From assembly GCA_024635925.1 (NCBI GenBank), contig JAGXHY010000017.1:1-55602 (forward strand): a DNA stretch of 55,602 nt, written 5' to 3'. Below the pieces are notes generated by a model. It ran no database searches, had not been told where the DNA came from, and was given only the letters and a program-made list of their open reading frames with translations. Shown in pieces: positions 26,884 through 35,825 of this stretch (position 1 is the stretch's first letter; each line of letters opens with the position of its first letter). Position numbers and translations under genes: made by a program. Source of the stretch: Bacillota bacterium. Its GTDB lineage: Bacteria; Bacillota; TC1.

Positions 26884-27751
26884 AATATACAATGTGATAG
26901 GTATTAGGTTCTCAGGTGTGGGGAAAACCTACTATTTCGATCCAAAAAATTATAGTGTGAAAACTGGAGATAATGTTATTGTTGAAACTGCCAGAGGAGT
27001 AGAATTTGGTACAGCTGTAACAGACATAAAGGAAGTAACAGAAAAAGAAATTATCCAACCACTAAAACCAATACTAAGAATTGCCACGGATAAGGATAAA
27101 AATAAATTGGCAGATAATAAGATTGCAGAAAAAGAAGCAATTGAAACTTGTGAAGAAAAAATAAAAAAGCATGAGCTACCGATGAAGCTATTAAATGCTG
27201 AGTATACTTTTGATCGTGGTAAAATAATATTCTATTTTACAGCTAGTAACAGAGTTGATTTTAGAGAACTTGTTAAAGATTTAGCAGGTATATTTAAAAC
27301 TAGGATAGAATTAAGACAAGTTGGGGTACGAGATGAGGCCAAACATATTGGTGGATATGGTTCATGTGGACGAAGTCTTTGTTGTGCAACTTTCCTAGGA
27401 GAATTTGAGACCATCTCAATTAAAATGGCTAAGAATCAAAATATCTCCCCTAATCCAACTAAAATTAATGGAGTATGTGGCAGACTTATGTGTTGCTTAA
27501 AGTATGAGGACTCAACCTATACTGTGTTAAGAGCAACATTTCCTAAAGAAGGTTCCTTTGTTGAAACTCCAATGGGTAGAGGCAAAGTAACTAAGAATAG
27601 CTTTTTTACTGAACAGGTTACAGTTATGTTAGCTGATGGCGGTTTTGATAAGTTTACTTTAGACGAAATCGAATTTGAAGCTGCAGGTAAACAAGAAATT
27701 CATGTCAGCTCAGAAGAGGAGAAACTAGATGAAAATATCAGTACAGATTGA
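26876..27751 (+). CDS. ricT: PSP1-domain protein RicT/YaaT
   Basis: PSP1 family protein, 291 aa, homologous to Bacillus YaaT (RicT). In Bacillus, RicT with RicA and RicF forms a complex that binds iron-sulfur clusters and promotes RNase Y-dependent mRNA maturation. The two Cys-rich signatures [16 protein letters not shown] and [18 protein letters not shown] are clear. GTG start at 26876 lies seven bases after TAGGAGGAA and inside holB. Position between holB and yabA is the conserved order. Confidence 0.95.
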   Translation: MSKIYNVIGIRFSGVGKTYYFDPKNYSVKTGDNVIVETARGVEFGTAVTDIKEVTEKEIIQPLKPILRIATDKDKNKLADNKIAEKEAIETCEEKIKKHELPMKLLNAEYTFDRGKIIFYFTASNRVDFRELVKDLAGIFKTRIELRQVGVRDEAKHIGGYGSCGRSLCCATFLGEFETISIKMAKNQNISPNPTKINGVCGRLMCCLKYEDSTYTVLRATFPKEGSFVETPMGRGKVTKNSFFTEQVTVMLADGGFDKFTLDEIEFEAAGKQEIHVSSEEEKLDENISTD

Positions 27752-27995
27752 TCAGATAGTAGACAGGATTCATGATATTCTTCACGAAGTAGAAGGCTTG
27801 AAAAAACAACTAGAAGTTTTAGAAAAAAGAAATGAACAGTTAAGTAATTATTTACAAAAAGAGGATAAGTCACAAAGTGTTGGAAATCTGATCAAACTTT
27901 ATGAACAAGGATTTCATATTTGCCATAGCTCTTTTGGAAGAATGAGAGAAGAAGATTGTATCTTCTGTCTTAATGTAATAGATAGGACAGAATAA
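27729..27995 (+). CDS. yabA: Replication initiation control protein YabA
   Basis: An 88-residue protein with an N-terminal coiled coil ([24 protein letters not shown]) for tetramer formation and a C-terminal zinc-binding region with [17 protein letters not shown]. In Bacillus YabA contacts DnaA and DnaN and restrains initiation. Start follows GAGGAGAAACTAG and overlaps ricT by 23 bases; its stop overlaps the next ATG by one base. Confidence 0.92.
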   Translation: MKISVQIDQIVDRIHDILHEVEGLKKQLEVLEKRNEQLSNYLQKEDKSQSVGNLIKLYEQGFHICHSSFGRMREEDCIFCLNVIDRTE

Positions 27996-28708
27996 TGAAG
28001 AAAGTCAGGGAGGAAGTATTATATAAATACCCCTTTTTTCAACCTGTAGAGGGATACAGATATAGTGTAGATGCTCTTCTTTTAGCTGGTTTTATTAGAA
28101 GTAAAGAAAGTAAATTAAAGATATTAGATATTGGTACAGGTAGTGGGATAATAACCTTACTACTTAGTAAAAGATTCCCTGATTGGGAATTTTCTGCTAT
28201 GGAAATACAAAAAGAACTTTGTGATATAGCTTTAGATAATTTTAATATTCACAATCTTAATGTCGATTTATTAGAAGGAGATTATAGGTTAATAGAGGGA
28301 CAAGATATTTATGACCTTATTGTTTCAAATCCTCCTTTTTTTAATAATGGCCATCGACCAAGTAATGAGTCAGTAGCAATAGCCAGACATGAAGTAGTTG
28401 GAGATATGAAAAGTTTAATTGGTAAAGCTCAAAAACTTCTTAAAGCTGGAGGTTATTTTTATGTTATTTATCCTGCTGATAGAATTACAGAATTATTATC
28501 AGAGCTAAGTTCAAAGAAATTATCCCCATTTGCTTTAAAGTTAATATTTCCAAATCCAGGAAAAACTGGATCACTTGCAATGGTTGTAGCTAAAAAGAAT
28601 TATAAAGGAAGACTACAAGTATTATCACCTTTTTATATTGGTGATGAAAAGGGTGAAGACACAATGGAAATCAAAGAATTATATGAAAAAGGAGTGCTTG
28701 AATGGTAA
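27995..28708 (+). CDS. trmN6: tRNA1(Val) (adenine(37)-N6)-methyltransferase TrmN6-like (YabB)
   Basis: SAM-dependent methyltransferase, 237 aa. The SAM-binding motif I is LDIGTGSGIITLLL and the N6-adenine catalytic motif is NPPFF in LIVSNPPFFNNG. N-terminal FFQPVEGYRYSVDALLLAGF is typical for the YabB/TrmN6 group. It sits at the conserved place between yabA and rsmI and overlaps rsmI by seven bases. The yazA gene usually found between them in Bacillus is absent. Confidence 0.9.
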   Translation: MKKVREEVLYKYPFFQPVEGYRYSVDALLLAGFIRSKESKLKILDIGTGSGIITLLLSKRFPDWEFSAMEIQKELCDIALDNFNIHNLNVDLLEGDYRLIEGQDIYDLIVSNPPFFNNGHRPSNESVAIARHEVVGDMKSLIGKAQKLLKAGGYFYVIYPADRITELLSELSSKKLSPFALKLIFPNPGKTGSLAMVVAKKNYKGRLQVLSPFYIGDEKGEDTMEIKELYEKGVLEW

Positions 28709-29547
28709 AAAGTGATGGATGTTTATATCTAGTCGGCACGCCTATCGGGAATTTAGAGGATATTAGCCTAAGGGCTATTAGAATATTAAAAGAAGTAGAT
28801 GTTATTGCTTGTGAGGATACAAGGGAAACCTTGAAACTTTTAAATCATCTTGGGATTTCCAAGAAAATGATTAGTTATCAAAAGTATAGTGAAAATGAAA
28901 AGAAGTCACACCTTATTGATTTAGTGGAGGCTGGCAATAAAATTGCATTAGTTTCTGATGCAGGAATGCCTGGTATTAGTGATCCTGGAGAAATTCTTGT
29001 AAGAGAAGCTTGGGTGAGGGGTGTAAAAGTTGAGGTTATCCCTGGACCAAGTGCTGTAATTAGTGGTTTAGTTGTTTCTGGTTTACCATCAACTAATTTC
29101 TATTTTCATGGCTTCTTGCCTAAAGGAAAGATAAAAGAAAGAGAAGAAGTTGTTAATAATTTGAAGGAAATTAGAGCTACTCTAATATTTTATATAACTC
29201 CTCATAGTGTGGAAAAAGACTTACAATTATTTTTGAAGATACTTGGAAATAGGAATGGAGTTATAGCTAGGGAACTTACAAAATATTATGAAGAAGTAAT
29301 TAGAGGGACATTAGAAGAACTTATTGAAATAGTTAAGATTAGGACTTTAAAAGGTGAAATGGTTTTAATTCTTGAAGGGAATCAACTAATACCTAAAGAA
29401 ATGAGTCTTGAAGATCAATATAAATTGTATCAGCTTATGCTAGCTAGTGGAATTAAGAGTAAAGATGTTATTAAGACTATATCTGCTGACTATAAGGTTA
29501 GTAAGAATAAGCTTTATGAATATATATTAGAAAAGAAGGAGAAATAA
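28702..29547 (+). CDS. rsmI: 16S rRNA (cytidine(1402)-2'-O)-methyltransferase RsmI
   Basis: Tetrapyrrole-methylase-fold enzyme of 281 aa that 2'-O-methylates C1402 of 16S rRNA. LYLVGTPIGNLEDISLRAI, ACEDTRETLKLL, SDAGMPGISDPGEILV and the PGPSAVISGLVVSGL motif are hallmark segments. The C-terminal 50 residues form the small helical domain found in RsmI. Confidence 0.96.
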   Translation: MVKSDGCLYLVGTPIGNLEDISLRAIRILKEVDVIACEDTRETLKLLNHLGISKKMISYQKYSENEKKSHLIDLVEAGNKIALVSDAGMPGISDPGEILVREAWVRGVKVEVIPGPSAVISGLVVSGLPSTNFYFHGFLPKGKIKEREEVVNNLKEIRATLIFYITPHSVEKDLQLFLKILGNRNGVIARELTKYYEEVIRGTLEELIEIVKIRTLKGEMVLILEGNQLIPKEMSLEDQYKLYQLMLASGIKSKDVIKTISADYKVSKNKLYEYILEKKEK

Positions 29548-29550
29548 TTT

Positions 29551-31485
29551 ATGGAGAAGAAAAACTTTTATGTTACTACACCAATATATTATCCTAGTGC
29601 ACAGTTACATATAGGACATACATTAACTACAACTATGGCTGATACCTTAGCTCGCTATAAGAAACTTAGAGGTTATGACGTATATTTTTTGACAGGTTCT
29701 GATGAACATGGTCAAAAAATTGAAAAGGCAGCTGCTGAAAAAGGTATGAAACCTATAGAATATACAGATGGGATTGTTAAGACCTTTAAAAAGCTTTGGT
29801 CCAAAATGCATATAGATTATGATGATTTTATTAGAACTACTGAAAAAAGACATTATGATACTGTTCAAGCTTTGTTTCAAAAAATATATGAACAAGGTGA
29901 TATTTATAAGGGAGAGTATGAAGGCTATTATTGTACTTCTTGTGAAAGCTTCTTCACTCAGTTTCAGCTAGATGAGGGTAATTGTCCTGACTGTGGAAAA
30001 GAAGTTGAAATAGTTAAAGAAGAAAGTTATTTCTTCAAAATGAGTAAATATGCAGATAGACTATTAGAATACATAGAAAGCCATCCTCATTTTATTCAAC
30101 CTGAAAGTAGAAGAAATGAGATGATGAATTTTATTAAAACTGGACTAGAAGATTTATCAGTTTCAAGGACTACTTTTGACTGGGGAATTCCTATTACCAT
30201 GGATAAAGGACATATTATTTATGTTTGGTTTGATGCTTTAACAAACTATATTACAGCTTTAGATTATCTTGATGACGGTCCTTTATATGAACAATTTTGG
30301 AAGAATAATGATGAGATTGTACATTTAGTAGGTAAAGATATTATAAGATTCCACACTATAATTTGGCCAATTATTTTAATGGCTGCTGGTATAAAATTAC
30401 CAACTACAGTTTTTGGTCATGGCTGGTTGTTATCTAGTGGAAGTAAGATGAGTAAGTCTGTTGGTAATGTTGTTGATCCATTAGTTTTGATTGATAAATA
30501 TGGTGCAGATTCTTTAAGGTATTTTTTATTAAGAGAAATGCCAAGTGGTTCAGATTACTACTATTCTGAAGATGCTCTAGTTAGTAGAATAAATATGGAT
30601 TTGGCTAATGATTATGGCAATCTGCTTAGTAGGACTATTTCAATGATTGATAAATATTTTAAAGGAGAAATACCTGTTGCTATGGGTGATTTCGATAAGG
30701 ATCTTTTAAAAATTAGTCAAGAAGTAATTGATAGTTACCAAAATCATATGGATAAGTTTGAAATGAGTTTAGCCTTACAGGCTGTGTTTAAACTTGTTGG
30801 TAAGGGAAATAAAATGATTGAGGATTCTGCTCCTTGGAGTTTGTATAAAGATGGAAATATGGAGAGATTAACAGTTGTTATATATCAGTTGGTAGAAATA
30901 ATTCGTATGACAACAATTATGTTAAGTCCTGTATTAGTTGAAACAAAAGCTAAGGTAATAGCACAGATGGGAATAGATGAAAAGTATTTCGCTTATGATA
31001 AGTTAAGTTTTGGTATGCTTGATAAATCCTTTAAAGTAGCTAAAGGTAATCCTTTATTTCCAAGAATTGAAATTAAAGTAGAAGAAAGGGAAAAGGGAAA
31101 ACCAAATAAGGCTAATAAAGAAGAAAAACAAAAGTCTAATTCTAAAGCTAATGATGATAATCTAATATCAATAGATGATTTTGCAAAATGTCAATTTAAA
31201 GTTGGCAGAGTACTTGAAGCAGAGAAGGTGGAAGGTACAGAAAAATTATTAAAGTTATCAGTTAAAGTTGGTGTTTCTGAGACTAGAACTGTAGTTGCAG
31301 GTATAGCCTTATCTTACCAACCACAAGATTTAATAGACAAGAAAGTAATTGTAGTATACAATCTCAAGCCTGCTAAATTAAGAGGTATTGAATCTCATGG
31401 GATGCTACTTGCAGCTAAAGGAGAAAATAATTTAAGGTTGTTAACTGTTGATGGAGATCTTGAAGAAGGGGCAGTGGTTAGTTAA
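29551..31485 (+). CDS. metG: Methionyl-tRNA synthetase with C-terminal tRNA-binding domain
   Basis: Class I aminoacyl-tRNA synthetase, 644 aa. HIGH is at 21-24 (LHIGHTL), KMSKS in SGSKMSKSVGN near residue 300, one zinc knuckle (CTSCESFF...CPDCGKE), the anticodon-binding helical domain, a lysine-rich linker (about 515-540) and a C-terminal EMAP-like tRNA-binding domain (CQFKVGRVLEAEKVEGTEKL...LRGIESHGMLLA). Starts three bases after rsmI and ends with its TAA overlapping the tatD ATG. Confidence 0.97.
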   Translation: MEKKNFYVTTPIYYPSAQLHIGHTLTTTMADTLARYKKLRGYDVYFLTGSDEHGQKIEKAAAEKGMKPIEYTDGIVKTFKKLWSKMHIDYDDFIRTTEKRHYDTVQALFQKIYEQGDIYKGEYEGYYCTSCESFFTQFQLDEGNCPDCGKEVEIVKEESYFFKMSKYADRLLEYIESHPHFIQPESRRNEMMNFIKTGLEDLSVSRTTFDWGIPITMDKGHIIYVWFDALTNYITALDYLDDGPLYEQFWKNNDEIVHLVGKDIIRFHTIIWPIILMAAGIKLPTTVFGHGWLLSSGSKMSKSVGNVVDPLVLIDKYGADSLRYFLLREMPSGSDYYYSEDALVSRINMDLANDYGNLLSRTISMIDKYFKGEIPVAMGDFDKDLLKISQEVIDSYQNHMDKFEMSLALQAVFKLVGKGNKMIEDSAPWSLYKDGNMERLTVVIYQLVEIIRMTTIMLSPVLVETKAKVIAQMGIDEKYFAYDKLSFGMLDKSFKVAKGNPLFPRIEIKVEEREKGKPNKANKEEKQKSNSKANDDNLISIDDFAKCQFKVGRVLEAEKVEGTEKLLKLSVKVGVSETRTVVAGIALSYQPQDLIDKKVIVVYNLKPAKLRGIESHGMLLAAKGENNLRLLTVDGDLEEGAVVS

Positions 31486-32237
31486 TGATTGATTCTCATT
31501 GTCATTTAAATGATGACAAATTATTTATTGACCTAGATGGGGTAATAGCTAGAGGAAAAGCAGTTGGGGTAGAAACTTTTATAGTGCCGGGCTATGATTT
31601 ATCCTCTAGTATTAGAGCTGTTGATATTGCAGAAGATAATGAAGATATTTATGCTCTTGTAGGCATACATCCTCATGATGCTTTAACTTATAATGATGAA
31701 GTTGAGACAGTTATAGAAGATTTATTGAAAAAAGATAAAGTAGTTGGCTTAGGTGAAATAGGTCTAGACTACTTTTATGATAACAGTCCAAGGGAAAAAC
31801 AAAGAGAAGTTTTTATTAAACAACTAGAATTAGCTAAAAAGGCTAACAAGCCTGTGGTTATTCATTCTCGTGATGCATTTCTTGAGACTTTTGAAATCAT
31901 AAGAGATTATGGTCAAGGTCTTAATGGGGTATTTCATTGTTTTTCTGGTTCTGCTGATTCTGCAATGAGGGTAATTAAGGAACTAGGTTTCTTTATATCC
32001 TTAGGAGGGCCTGTTACTTTTAAGAATGCTAAACAACCTTTAGAAGTAGCTTTACGCATACCTCTAGAGTTTTTATTAATAGAGACAGATAGTCCATATC
32101 TTGCACCTCATCCACGTAGAGGAAAACAAAATGAACCAGCTTATCTACCATATATCGTAGATAAAATAGTTGAAATTCGTGGTGAAGAGATAGTTGAAGC
32201 AACAATAAATAATACTAAAAGATTATTTAAAATATAG
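31485..32237 (+). CDS. tatD: TatD family deoxyribonuclease (YabD)
   Basis: Metal-dependent TIM-barrel hydrolase, 250 aa. IDSHCHLNDD at the N-terminus, GEIGLDYFYDNSP, VIHSRDA, FHCFSGS and LIETDSPYLAPHPRRGKQNEP are the standard motifs with metal-binding His, Glu and Asp. Follows metG as in Bacillus. TatD proteins have 3'-5' DNase activity; some act on D-aminoacyl-tRNA. Confidence 0.95.
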   Translation: MIDSHCHLNDDKLFIDLDGVIARGKAVGVETFIVPGYDLSSSIRAVDIAEDNEDIYALVGIHPHDALTYNDEVETVIEDLLKKDKVVGLGEIGLDYFYDNSPREKQREVFIKQLELAKKANKPVVIHSRDAFLETFEIIRDYGQGLNGVFHCFSGSADSAMRVIKELGFFISLGGPVTFKNAKQPLEVALRIPLEFLLIETDSPYLAPHPRRGKQNEPAYLPYIVDKIVEIRGEEIVEATINNTKRLFKI

Positions 32238-32248
32238 GAGGCATAAGT

Positions 32249-33076
32249 ATGTTAGGATTTTATCTGATATTTAAGGCTATAATTTTAGGAATAGTAGAGG
32301 GTTTAACTGAGTTTTTACCAGTCTCATCTACTGGACACCTTATAATTTTTGGTCATTTTTTAGATTTTAGGGGAACTTTTGCTACAAGTTTTCAAGTTAT
32401 GATTCAACTTGGTGCGGTACTAGCAATTGTCGTTTTATATAGAGAAAGAATTTTTGGAGCTTTTAGAAATCTTGGTAAAGGTCAATGGGGAAGAAGTTTG
32501 GCTATTAATATAATTGTTGGTATAATTCCAGCTTTTATTTTAGCAGTCTTGTTAAAGGATACAATTAAGTCTTTGTTTGATAGTGTTATTGTTGTAGCAG
32601 TTTCACTAATTGTTGGAGCTATTTTGTTATATGTAGCTGAAAAATATACAAAGGGCAAACTGTTAGGGGAAAAGAAGGATGTTTTAGAAGATTTAACTAT
32701 CAAGGATTCTTTAGTGGTTGGACTATTTCAGTGTCTGGCTTTAGTACCTGGAATGAGTAGAAGTGGTTCAACAATAAGTGGAGGTTTATTTAGACGCTTA
32801 TCTCCAAGACTTGCTGCTGAGTTCTCTTTCTTTTTAGCTATTCCTATTATGTTTGGGGCTTTTGTTTTTGAATTAAATGATTTAGTTATAGGTAATTCAA
32901 TTGAGATTGTTGCCTTAATTGTTGGTTTTGTAGTTTCTTTTGTTGTAGCTTACTTTGTAGTAAAGGTTTTTGTAGATTTTCTTGGAAAGCATAGTTATGC
33001 AGGTTTTGTAATTTATAGAACAATTGTTGGAATTGTGTTACTTATTCTTATATTGACAGGAATTATAAATGGCTAG
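32249..33076 (+). CDS. uppP: Undecaprenyl-diphosphatase UppP (BacA)
   Basis: Polytopic membrane phosphatase recycling undecaprenyl diphosphate in cell-wall synthesis, 275 aa. GIVEGLTEFLPVSSTGHLI near the N-terminus and the catalytic PGMSRSGSTISGGLF are the two signature motifs. About eight helices. GGAGG precedes the ATG. Overlaps the DUF2752 gene by eight bases. Confidence 0.97.
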   Translation: MLGFYLIFKAIILGIVEGLTEFLPVSSTGHLIIFGHFLDFRGTFATSFQVMIQLGAVLAIVVLYRERIFGAFRNLGKGQWGRSLAINIIVGIIPAFILAVLLKDTIKSLFDSVIVVAVSLIVGAILLYVAEKYTKGKLLGEKKDVLEDLTIKDSLVVGLFQCLALVPGMSRSGSTISGGLFRRLSPRLAAEFSFFLAIPIMFGAFVFELNDLVIGNSIEIVALIVGFVVSFVVAYFVVKVFVDFLGKHSYAGFVIYRTIVGIVLLILILTGIING

Positions 33077-33443
33077 TTTAAATAATAATGGGAAAAGCTT
33101 TAAGACTATTTTAATATATCATCTATTATTTTTAAGTATTTTAGTTTTGTTCTTTTATATTTATTCCCTCTTAGATATTACTTGTATGTTGAGATATTTA
33201 ACTGGTATACCTTGTCCTACTTGTGGTGCAACTAGAGCAATGTTTTCTTTGTTTAGTTTTGATTTTATTAATTATTGGTATTTTAATCCTTTGGCATTTC
33301 CGCTAGTTTTAGCTTTTCTAGCAGTATTTCATATTAACTTATATCCAAAGAGGAGCAAGTTGGTTTATATATACGTTGGAATTATTTTAATCTTAACTAT
33401 TTTCTTATATATTTATAGACTTACAAATGGTTTAATACCTTAG
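33069..33443 (+). CDS. DUF2752 membrane protein
   Basis: A 124-residue protein with three hydrophobic helices and the DUF2752 signature GIPCPTCGATRAMFSLFSFDF, a CxxCG pair at the membrane interface, followed by the YWYFNPLAFPL motif. Function unknown. Overlap with uppP indicates one operon; a strong terminator follows. Confidence 0.85.
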   Translation: MASLNNNGKSFKTILIYHLLFLSILVLFFYIYSLLDITCMLRYLTGIPCPTCGATRAMFSLFSFDFINYWYFNPLAFPLVLAFLAVFHINLYPKRSKLVYIYVGIILILTIFLYIYRLTNGLIP

Positions 33444-33478
33444 TTTTAATCAGGAGTTTTGATAGTAATTATAAATTT

Positions 33479-33510
33479 AAAGGAGCAGTCATAATAACTG
33501 CTCCTTTTTT
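33479..33510 (+). terminator. Rho-independent terminator of the tmk-tatD-uppP unit
   Basis: AAAGGAGCAGT (33479-33489) pairs with ACTGCTCCTTT (33497-33507), an 11-base perfect stem, followed by T residues. It lies between convergent genes; on the opposite strand the T-run is weaker. Confidence 0.9.
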
Positions 33511-33519
33511 ATATGGAGT

Positions 33520-34764
33520 TTATTTAATATTTTTATTTTTTTGTTCTTTTTTTTCTTGTACTTTTTTTTCTTGATCTCTTTTCTTCTGTTCTCTTTTTTC
33601 TTGATCTTTTTTCTTTTGATCTCTTTTCTTTTGATCTCTTTTCTTTTTTCGTAGTTTTATTTCATCTTCATCAAAGTAGAGTTCTTCAAAATTAATAAAG
33701 GAGCTAAGTTTACCTTCACGATATAAACGTAGTAAGATATTTGTTGTAATCGGAATTAAAAACATTCCGGTAACACCGAACCAAAGAAAGCCAAGATAGA
33801 TAGTGATTAGAGTAATGAGTGGATTTAAACCAAGTTGATGACCTACTATTCTTGGTTCGATTACTTGTCTAATAACAGTAATCACACCATATAGAATCAA
33901 TAAGCCAACACCTAAGTTTACATCACCAACAATGAAGGTGAAAATTATCCAAGGAACCATAATACCACCTGTACCAAGAACTGGCATTATGTCAAAAAGA
34001 GAAATTAGAAAAGCAAAAAATATAGAATTTGGAATCTTTAGTATAGTTAATCCAATACTTAATTCTACGAAAGTGATAGACATAATTTTGGCATAAGCTA
34101 TAATATATTTACCTATAGTTTCTGTAAAAGTTATTTTAACATTTTTAACTAAAATACCAAACTTACTTGGCATACTATCAAAAATAAATTCCTTTATTTT
34201 AGGGAAATCTACATTAGTAAAAGCAGTAGCAAGTACAGTAAATATAAATGTTAATAAAATAAAGGGTATAGCTCTAGTAAAATTGGTTAAAAATTCTAAT
34301 CCTTGTTTAGATAAAGTTATAGCCAAAGTCTGAAGTTCATTAATAATTTGTACCTGTAATTTACTTATTTGAAATTTAATATCTGGTGAAAAATTTGCTG
34401 CTATATCTGTAAACCAAGTATTAATCTTACTTAATGCAGGGATAACTTCTGAATTAAAAAATTGAGGTAAAAGATAAAAATATGTCTGTGAATATCTAAT
34501 TAGTAAATAAACGATTAACCACACTATAAAACCTAGTATTATAGTTAGGAAAAAAGTGTATAGATAAGCAATAGGACTACGTTTAATATGAGTTTTTTTA
34601 ACTGTCCAATTGATAAAAGGATTCATTAAAAAAGCTATACTAAAACCTATAATAAAGGGCATAAACCAAATAACTAAATATTTCAAACTAAAGTATATGA
34701 TGCCTACAATTATTGCAAAATAAACAAAATTTATAATAAAACTTCTTCTTTTTTCAATATCCAT
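33520..34764 (-). CDS. AI-2E family transporter with lysine-rich repetitive C-terminal tail
   Basis: Polytopic membrane protein of 414 aa of the AI-2E/PerM (YtvI-like) family. It has two N-terminal helices, a large mid-region and a cluster of helices with FDIMPVLGTGGIMVPWIIF and VIEPRIVGHQLGLNPLITLITIYLG, the family core. The last roughly 45 residues are a highly charged tail of KKRDQ-like five-residue units, not part of the family fold. Some members transport autoinducer-2, others act as ion/proton antiporters. Lies four bases after metF on the same strand. Confidence 0.88.
   Translation of the reverse strand: MDIEKRRSFIINFVYFAIIVGIIYFSLKYLVIWFMPFIIGFSIAFLMNPFINWTVKKTHIKRSPIAYLYTFFLTIILGFIVWLIVYLLIRYSQTYFYLLPQFFNSEVIPALSKINTWFTDIAANFSPDIKFQISKLQVQIINELQTLAITLSKQGLEFLTNFTRAIPFILLTFIFTVLATAFTNVDFPKIKEFIFDSMPSKFGILVKNVKITFTETIGKYIIAYAKIMSITFVELSIGLTILKIPNSIFFAFLISLFDIMPVLGTGGIMVPWIIFTFIVGDVNLGVGLLILYGVITVIRQVIEPRIVGHQLGLNPLITLITIYLGFLWFGVTGMFLIPITTNILLRLYREGKLSSFINFEELYFDEDEIKLRKKKRDQKKRDQKKKDQEKREQKKRDQEKKVQEKKEQKNKNIK
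33529..33651 (-). repeat. 15-bp tandem repeats coding for KKRDQ-like units
   Basis: On the plus strand the unit resembles CTTTTCTTTTGATCT and recurs in several variants across the end of the AI-2E gene. It encodes imperfect pentapeptide repeats of the K-K-R/K-D/E-Q type. Low-complexity, likely to vary in copy number by slippage. Confidence 0.8.
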
Positions 34765-34768
34765 TAAA

Positions 34769-35656
34769 CTATCCTCTTTTCAAAATATTTGAAATATTAT
34801 CTACGATTTTAGTAGCGACTTCAGGTCTGTTCATAGTGTATAAATGAATGCCTTCAACATCATTAGTAACTAAATCAATTATTTGATCTATTGCATACAT
34901 AATACCAGCTTCCATTAAAGCTGCCGGATCGTGTTCATACTTATCTAGAATACGGATAAATTTTCTTGGCAAGGTTGCCCCGCAAAGAGTTACTATATTG
35001 TGTATTTGTTTTGCATTGATTACTGGCATAATTCCGGCAGATATTGGAACAGTTATACCTATTTTAGCTGCATTGTCTAAGAATTTATAATATTGTTCAT
35101 TATCATAAAATAGTTGACTAGTCAGAAAATCTACACCAGTATCTACTTTGGTTTTAAGGTTTAGTAAATCTTGTGTTAAGCTTCTTGATTCTATATGACT
35201 TTCTGGATAACAAGCAGCTCCTATGCAAAAAGTATCACCATAGTGTTTTTTTATAAAAGCAATTAGATCAGAGGCATATTCAAAATGAAGAGGATTTGGT
35301 ATTGAAGATTGATTAAGGGTTGGAAAATCTCCTCTAAGAGCCAATATATTATTAATCCCATTTTCCTTTAATCTGTCTAGGGTATCAATAACTACCTCTT
35401 TAGTTGATGATAAGCAAGTTACATGTGCTAAGGACTCTATACCAAAATCATTTTTAACACGAACAGCCATATCACAAGTCTTGCCTGTAGTTGTCCCACC
35501 AGCACCATAAGTAACACTAATAAAATCAGGTGATAATTTAGAAAAACCTGCAAGTTTATCAGTTATACTTTCTATAGTTCCTGAACCCATTTTGGGTGGG
35601 AATATTTCAAAAGACATTACCGTCTTCCCTTTATTATAAAAATCTTTAATTTGCAT
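34769..35656 (-). CDS. metF: Methylenetetrahydrofolate reductase
   Basis: FAD-dependent reductase giving 5-methyl-THF for methionine synthesis, 295 aa. SFEIFPPK near the N-terminus, VTYGAGGTT, HVTCLSST, LALRGDFP, and QLFYDNEQYYKFLD plus PISAGIMPV are MetF signatures. The ATG follows AAGGAGGT. Divergent from the methionine synthase reactivation gene and metH, which use its product. Confidence 0.95.
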   Translation of the reverse strand: MQIKDFYNKGKTVMSFEIFPPKMGSGTIESITDKLAGFSKLSPDFISVTYGAGGTTTGKTCDMAVRVKNDFGIESLAHVTCLSSTKEVVIDTLDRLKENGINNILALRGDFPTLNQSSIPNPLHFEYASDLIAFIKKHYGDTFCIGAACYPESHIESRSLTQDLLNLKTKVDTGVDFLTSQLFYDNEQYYKFLDNAAKIGITVPISAGIMPVINAKQIHNIVTLCGATLPRKFIRILDKYEHDPAALMEAGIMYAIDQIIDLVTNDVEGIHLYTMNRPEVATKIVDNISNILKRG

Positions 35657-35685
35657 TAAAAACCTCCTTGTTTAAATATGATAAC

Positions 35686-35714
35686 TTTAATTATATCATA
35701 AAAAAATATATAAT
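35686..35714 (+). promoter_or_regulatory. Promoter-like element 1 upstream of the methionine synthase operon
   Basis: TTTAAT (35686-35691), 17 bases, TATAAT (35709-35714). The surrounding sequence, ACTTTAATT and ATAAAAAATATATAATA, recurs in element 2. Confidence 0.5.
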
Positions 35715-35767
35715 AGATAAGTAGAACTAAAGGTTTAGAAAGCTTAAAATTTAATAGTTCTAATTAC

Positions 35768-35796
35768 TTTAATTGTTGTTATAAAAAATATATAAT
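35768..35796 (+). promoter_or_regulatory. Promoter-like element 2 upstream of the methionine synthase operon
   Basis: TTTAAT (35768-35773), 17 bases, TATAAT (35791-35796), lying 82 bases after element 1 with the same hexamers and spacing. This is the copy close to the TTG start at 35826. Either copy could be the active promoter. Confidence 0.55.
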
Positions 35797-35825
35797 ATAC
35801 GAGTAAGAAATTAAGGAGAACTAAT

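Noticed and set aside
35657-35825. SAM or cobalamin riboswitch between metF and the MetH operon
   Set aside because: The gap is only 169 bases, very AT-rich, and no conserved riboswitch core or strong structured stems are visible.
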